DNA of 8,260 nt from NCBI GenBank assembly GCA_003235465.1, contig QJWD01000174.1, forward strand, positions 1 through 8,260, read 5' to 3'. A program made the translations under genes and the position numbers. Source of the stretch: Nitrospirota bacterium. GTDB taxonomy: Bacteria; Nitrospinota; Nitrospinia; Nitrospinales; VA-1. The notes beneath the pieces were generated by a model that was not told where the DNA came from, searched no databases, and worked only from the letters and a program-made list of their open reading frames with translations. Positions 5,549 to 8,260 of the stretch are shown here, in pieces. The stretch's first letter is position 1; the number at the start of each line of letters is the position of its first letter.

Positions 5549-8065
5549 TCAACTTCCTTCCGCCGTGTTCAGTGCGCCCGCCCGGGCCTCCTGCCCGGGT
5601 TTTTGATCCGGATCCCCATTGGGGCCCAAACTTTTGGCGCAGCGAAACCCGTAGTCGTCCAGCCGGGTTTCGGGGTAGCTGTTGTTCCTGAACGACGAGT
5701 AGATATAACCCGCCAGATCCCGCCACGAGCCGCCGCGTACGACCTTGAATTCGCCGCCGATGGGCCCGGTGGGGTTCGTGTTCGTCGATGGGTCCCCATA
5801 ATACTCGCGATCATACCAGTCGTCCACCCATTCTTTGACGTTGCCCGCCATGTGGTGCGCGCCGAAGGGGCTTCTTCCTTCGGGCAGCGAATCGACGGGC
5901 AGCATGACGTGGTGCTTGAGTTCCTCGGTCCAGGTCTGGTTGAACCGCGCCTGCTTCTCGTTCGGCCGCTCGCTGCCCCAGGGGTACATCCTGCGGTCAG
6001 TGCCGCGCGCCGCTTTCTCCCACTCCGCCTCGCTGGGCAGGCGCTTGCCTTTCCACTGGCAATAGGCCTGGGCGCCGTACCAGTTGACGTTGTTGATGGG
6101 CAAGGTCTCGAGGCCGGGGCGCGGGTGGAAGCGCCCGTCGTAGAACAGGACGCCGTACATGTTGTCGAGGTAGTACCCCTTGACGTTGTTGACGTCGTTC
6201 AGGAATTCGGCGAATTGGGCCGCCGACACCTCGTAACGGTCGATCTCGAAAGCGTCGACGTACACCTGGTGCTCGGGGATTTCGTCCGCGCCGCGGCCGT
6301 TCGCGCCCATGACAAAGTGGCCCGCCGGAATCGTCACCATGGACTCGTCCGCCGTGGCGGAGATGGCGGTGACGCCGCCTGGCGCGGCCGGCGCGGCCGG
6401 TTCCGCTAGCAGGCGGCGGGCTTCGTCCGCGAGCGGGCCGGCGGGCCGCTTGGCGAGGTAGCGGCCGAAAAGGGCCCGCGCCTCATCGTCGCGTCCGGTA
6501 TGGGCCGACACCCAGCCCTTGAAAAAATCCGTCTCGGCGCGCTCGGGGTTTTCGCTTGCGGCCTCGTCGAGGTCGGCGAGGATGGCGGCGGCGATGCCGG
6601 GTTCGGGGTGGGCGAGGGCTTTTTGGTACCAGCTCTTGGCCTCGTCCCAACGTTCGCCAAGCACATGGTAGAGGCCGAGGTTCATCTCGGCGAGGGGAAC
6701 CATGTTTTGCGGTTCCCGGGCCACGTTCAGCCCGCGCCGGGTCCAGGCGATGGCTTCCAGCATCTGGCCGTTTCTGTAATACGTCCAGCCGAGTTGCACG
6801 TAAGCCTTCAGGTTGCCGGGCTCGCCTTCCAGCAGGTTGCGGTAGAGGTGGATGGCGTCGTCGTAACGGCCTTCACGGTAGCGCGCTTCGGCGAGCGCCT
6901 CGGTGACGCGCGGGTTGCCCGGGTGGGTTTTCATCAGCCGGGTGAGGATTTCCCCCGCCAGCGCCGCCTGTTCGAGCTTGAAGTACACCGTGGCGGTGGC
7001 GATCTCCACCTCCAGGTTGCCGGGGTCGAGGCGGGCGAGCCGCTTGAGGTGGAGCAACGCGCCGTAGGGCCGTCCTTCCTCCATGTACAGGTTGGCGAGC
7101 GACTGGTGCGCCGGGATGAAGCCGGGATCGAGGGCGGTGATTTCGAGAAACGTCTCGGCGGCCTTGCCGGGCTCGCCCGCCTGCCGGTAGGCGAGGCCGA
7201 GGTTGTAGAGCGTCGGCACATGATCCGCCTGGGCCTCTAGCGCGAGCCGGTAGTGGCGAATGGCGTCGCCCGGCCGGTTCTCCTCGGCGTAAATGTTGCC
7301 GATGTTGTTGTGCGCCTCGAGGGAACGGGTGTTGATGCGCGTTGCCAGCTCGAGGTAGAAGATGGCGTTTTTCGCCTCGCGGTTTTTGTAATAGACCATG
7401 CCCACGTTGGAGAAATAGGCCCCCAGAGTTTGCCGCTTGCTTAAATTACCGAGGAAGAACCCGTTGCCCGGCGGTACGCCGAAACGGCGGCGGTAAAAAT
7501 CATCATCGTAGGCGGCGCCGCCTTCGGTGGCTTCGATGTTGATCCTGCCGCGCGGGGATTCGTAGCGCACGAAGAAATGGTTGGGGAGCGCCACACCAAA
7601 GAGCGGAAGCCCTAGACGCTCGCCGACGATCAGGTACAACAGGGACAAGTTCATGCAGTAGCCGCGCTTGCTTGCGATGAGGCCGTGCAGGAACAGTTCA
7701 GCGGGGTCGAGCGGGATGCCTTCATCGTCGACCCGGTCGGTGTAGCGGTAGTCCGCCTCCTCGTGGATCGCCCGGCCGAGGACGCGCGCGGTTTCTTCCG
7801 CGCCAGCGTCGGCGGGGAGTTTTTTTCGCACGCTGTCGGTCAGGCGGTCGAGGGCGGCGCGCATCGCCTCGACATCCAGCGACGGTTGCCACTGTTCGGA
7901 TATGAGAATCAGCGTGGCCGCGAGGTCGATGTCGGCTTCGGTAGCGGTGGCCACGGCTTCCAGGCGTTCCATCGCCTGGGGGGCTATGGCTTTGGCGTGC
8001 GTCTGCACGGGAGCCATGAGCGCCAGGAGGCAGATCGAGATGAGAAACGCGCGCAGACTGTTCAT
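5549..8065 (-). CDS. Exported transglutaminase-like/TPR/SUMF1-domain protein
   Basis: The 838-residue protein begins with a signal peptide (basic Arg5, hydrophobic 7-20, cleavage likely after Ala24 or Ala26). Residues about 45-200 resemble the SirB1-type transglutaminase-like fold: Cys137 (RGYCMNLS), His163 (LPNHFFVRY) and Glu178 (INIEAT) at the usual acid position. Seven gapless 34-residue TPR units follow (215-452), plus two more near 457-490 and 509-543. After an Ala/Pro linker (553-564), residues 573-812 form a SUMF1/FGE domain: VTIPAGHFVMG, EIDRYEVS, NWYGAQAYCQWKGKRLPSEAEWE, GNVKEWV, VRGGSW and GFRC. The two catalytic cysteines of true formylglycine-generating enzymes are replaced (Ala785, Ser790), so sulfatase activation is unlikely. 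The frame is open further upstream to the window edge, but the signal peptide and the promoter at 8103-8111 select ATG 8065; its ribosome binding site is weak. It is probably a periplasmic or surface scaffold. Exact function is unknown. Confidence 0.88.
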   Translation of the reverse strand: MNSLRAFLISICLLALMAPVQTHAKAIAPQAMERLEAVATATEADIDLAATLILISEQWQPSLDVEAMRAALDRLTDSVRKKLPADAGAEETARVLGRAIHEEADYRYTDRVDDEGIPLDPAELFLHGLIASKRGYCMNLSLLYLIVGERLGLPLFGVALPNHFFVRYESPRGRINIEATEGGAAYDDDFYRRRFGVPPGNGFFLGNLSKRQTLGAYFSNVGMVYYKNREAKNAIFYLELATRINTRSLEAHNNIGNIYAEENRPGDAIRHYRLALEAQADHVPTLYNLGLAYRQAGEPGKAAETFLEITALDPGFIPAHQSLANLYMEEGRPYGALLHLKRLARLDPGNLEVEIATATVYFKLEQAALAGEILTRLMKTHPGNPRVTEALAEARYREGRYDDAIHLYRNLLEGEPGNLKAYVQLGWTYYRNGQMLEAIAWTRRGLNVAREPQNMVPLAEMNLGLYHVLGERWDEAKSWYQKALAHPEPGIAAAILADLDEAASENPERAETDFFKGWVSAHTGRDDEARALFGRYLAKRPAGPLADEARRLLAEPAAPAAPGGVTAISATADESMVTIPAGHFVMGANGRGADEIPEHQVYVDAFEIDRYEVSAAQFAEFLNDVNNVKGYYLDNMYGVLFYDGRFHPRPGLETLPINNVNWYGAQAYCQWKGKRLPSEAEWEKAARGTDRRMYPWGSERPNEKQARFNQTWTEELKHHVMLPVDSLPEGRSPFGAHHMAGNVKEWVDDWYDREYYGDPSTNTNPTGPIGGEFKVVRGGSWRDLAGYIYSSFRNNSYPETRLDDYGFRCAKSLGPNGDPDQKPGQEARAGALNTAEGS
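5581..5604 (+). terminator. Intrinsic terminator for the + strand gene run
   Basis: CCCGGGC (5581-5587) and GCCCGGG (5593-5599) form a perfect seven-pair GC stem with a five-base CTCCT loop, followed at once by five T (5600-5604). This is a textbook Rho-independent terminator reading rightwards. On the minus strand there is no T run after the hairpin, so it should not stop the opposing genes. It lies 302 bases beyond the flavin reductase stop, within the codons for residues about 820-828 of the SUMF1 protein. Confidence 0.8.
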
Positions 8066-8102
8066 AGCGTCCGTGGGTTGAGGGAATGATTGTATGCCCA
8101 TC

Positions 8103-8111
8103 ATTATAGCA
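8103..8111 (-). promoter_or_regulatory. Extended -10 promoter of the SUMF1/membrane gene pair
   Basis: On the minus strand the bases read TGCTATAAT, a perfect sigma-70 -10 hexamer (TATAAT) with the TG of an extended -10. The -35 region is poor: TGTGCA at 16-base spacing matches three of six. This is normal for extended -10 promoters. Transcription would start near 8096 and give a leader of about 30 bases before ATG 8065. Upstream start codons at 8104 and 8101 lie within or before the promoter and would not be transcribed. Confidence 0.65.
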
Positions 8112-8234
8112 GAAGGGTAAAGCCTGCACAGGGCGAATCTCGGCGGGCCGATGCGCGCCGGGAGCCATGCCTCGCGGGTCTGTGGCGGCTGCCGCGGCAA
8201 CCCCGGCTGGGCTGAGGGCCGCTGTTCCTGGCGC

Positions 8235-8254
8235 GCGGCGGTTATTCCCGCCGC
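8235..8254. repeat. Perfect 7-bp inverted repeat at the window edge
   Basis: GCGGCGG (8235-8241) and CCGCCGC (8248-8254) flank a six-base loop TTATTC. No T run follows on either strand within the window, so it is not a clear intrinsic terminator. It may belong to a structure or gene that continues to the right. The rest of 8112-8234 is GC-rich DNA in which I see no gene. Confidence 0.3.
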
Positions 8255-8260
8255 ACCAAA

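Noticed and set aside
8066..8200. N-terminal extension of the TPR/SUMF1 protein to a TTG at 8200
   Set aside because: The extension is low-complexity Pro/Arg-rich, precedes the likely transcription start, and would bury a clear signal peptide that begins at ATG 8065.
1..8260. CRISPR arrays, tRNA or rRNA genes, insertion sequences
   Set aside because: No regularly spaced direct repeats, no cloverleaf or rRNA-like stretch, and no transposase or terminal inverted repeats could be recognised by eye.

Overview
The window is high-GC, densely packed bacterial DNA from what looks like a Gram-negative organism: one large protein has an export signal and periplasmic-type domains, and the codon use is even throughout. 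The phylum cannot be fixed from the sequence alone. The mix of a SufU-type Suf cluster, an AmrS-type radical SAM gene and a large TPR/SUMF1 protein would fit Nitrospinota, Nitrospirota or a deep proteobacterial lineage, but that is inference.

Left part, + strand (2-5278): a run of co-directional genes begins with a 5'-truncated sufC, then sufD, sufS and sufU. These encode the iron-sulfur cluster assembly machinery: the SufC ATPase and SufD scaffold partner, the SufS cysteine desulfurase and the SufU sulfur acceptor. SufB is not in the window and would be expected just upstream or elsewhere. SufS carries the His-Pro-His-Asp motif that in Bacillus supplies the zinc-swapping histidine for SufU, so the two neighbours look like a matched pair. 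Downstream in the same direction are an AmrS-like radical SAM enzyme (the third member of the AmmeMemoRadiSam set, here without AMMECR1 or MEMO nearby) and a small flavin-reductase-like FMN-binding protein with a TTG start chosen by a perfect ribosome binding site. Both plausibly need, or work beside, iron-sulfur and redox chemistry.

Right part, - strand (5272-8065): a two-gene unit reads towards the Suf run. A promoter with an extended -10 (8103-8111) precedes an 838-residue exported protein. It consists of a signal peptide, a transglutaminase-like Cys-His domain, about nine TPR repeats and a C-terminal SUMF1 domain that lacks both catalytic cysteines of true formylglycine-generating enzymes. 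Seven bases after its stop begins an 89-residue protein with two membrane segments and a TatA-like N-terminus.

The two units converge with a 7-base tail-to-tail overlap. The only good intrinsic terminator for the + strand run lies about 300 bases beyond its last stop, inside the C-terminal tail codons of the SUMF1 protein. The + transcript is therefore expected to be antisense to the whole small membrane gene. The best candidate for something undescribed is the exported transglutaminase/TPR/pseudo-SUMF1 protein together with its small membrane partner. The rest is mostly recognisable housekeeping in a slightly unusual arrangement.
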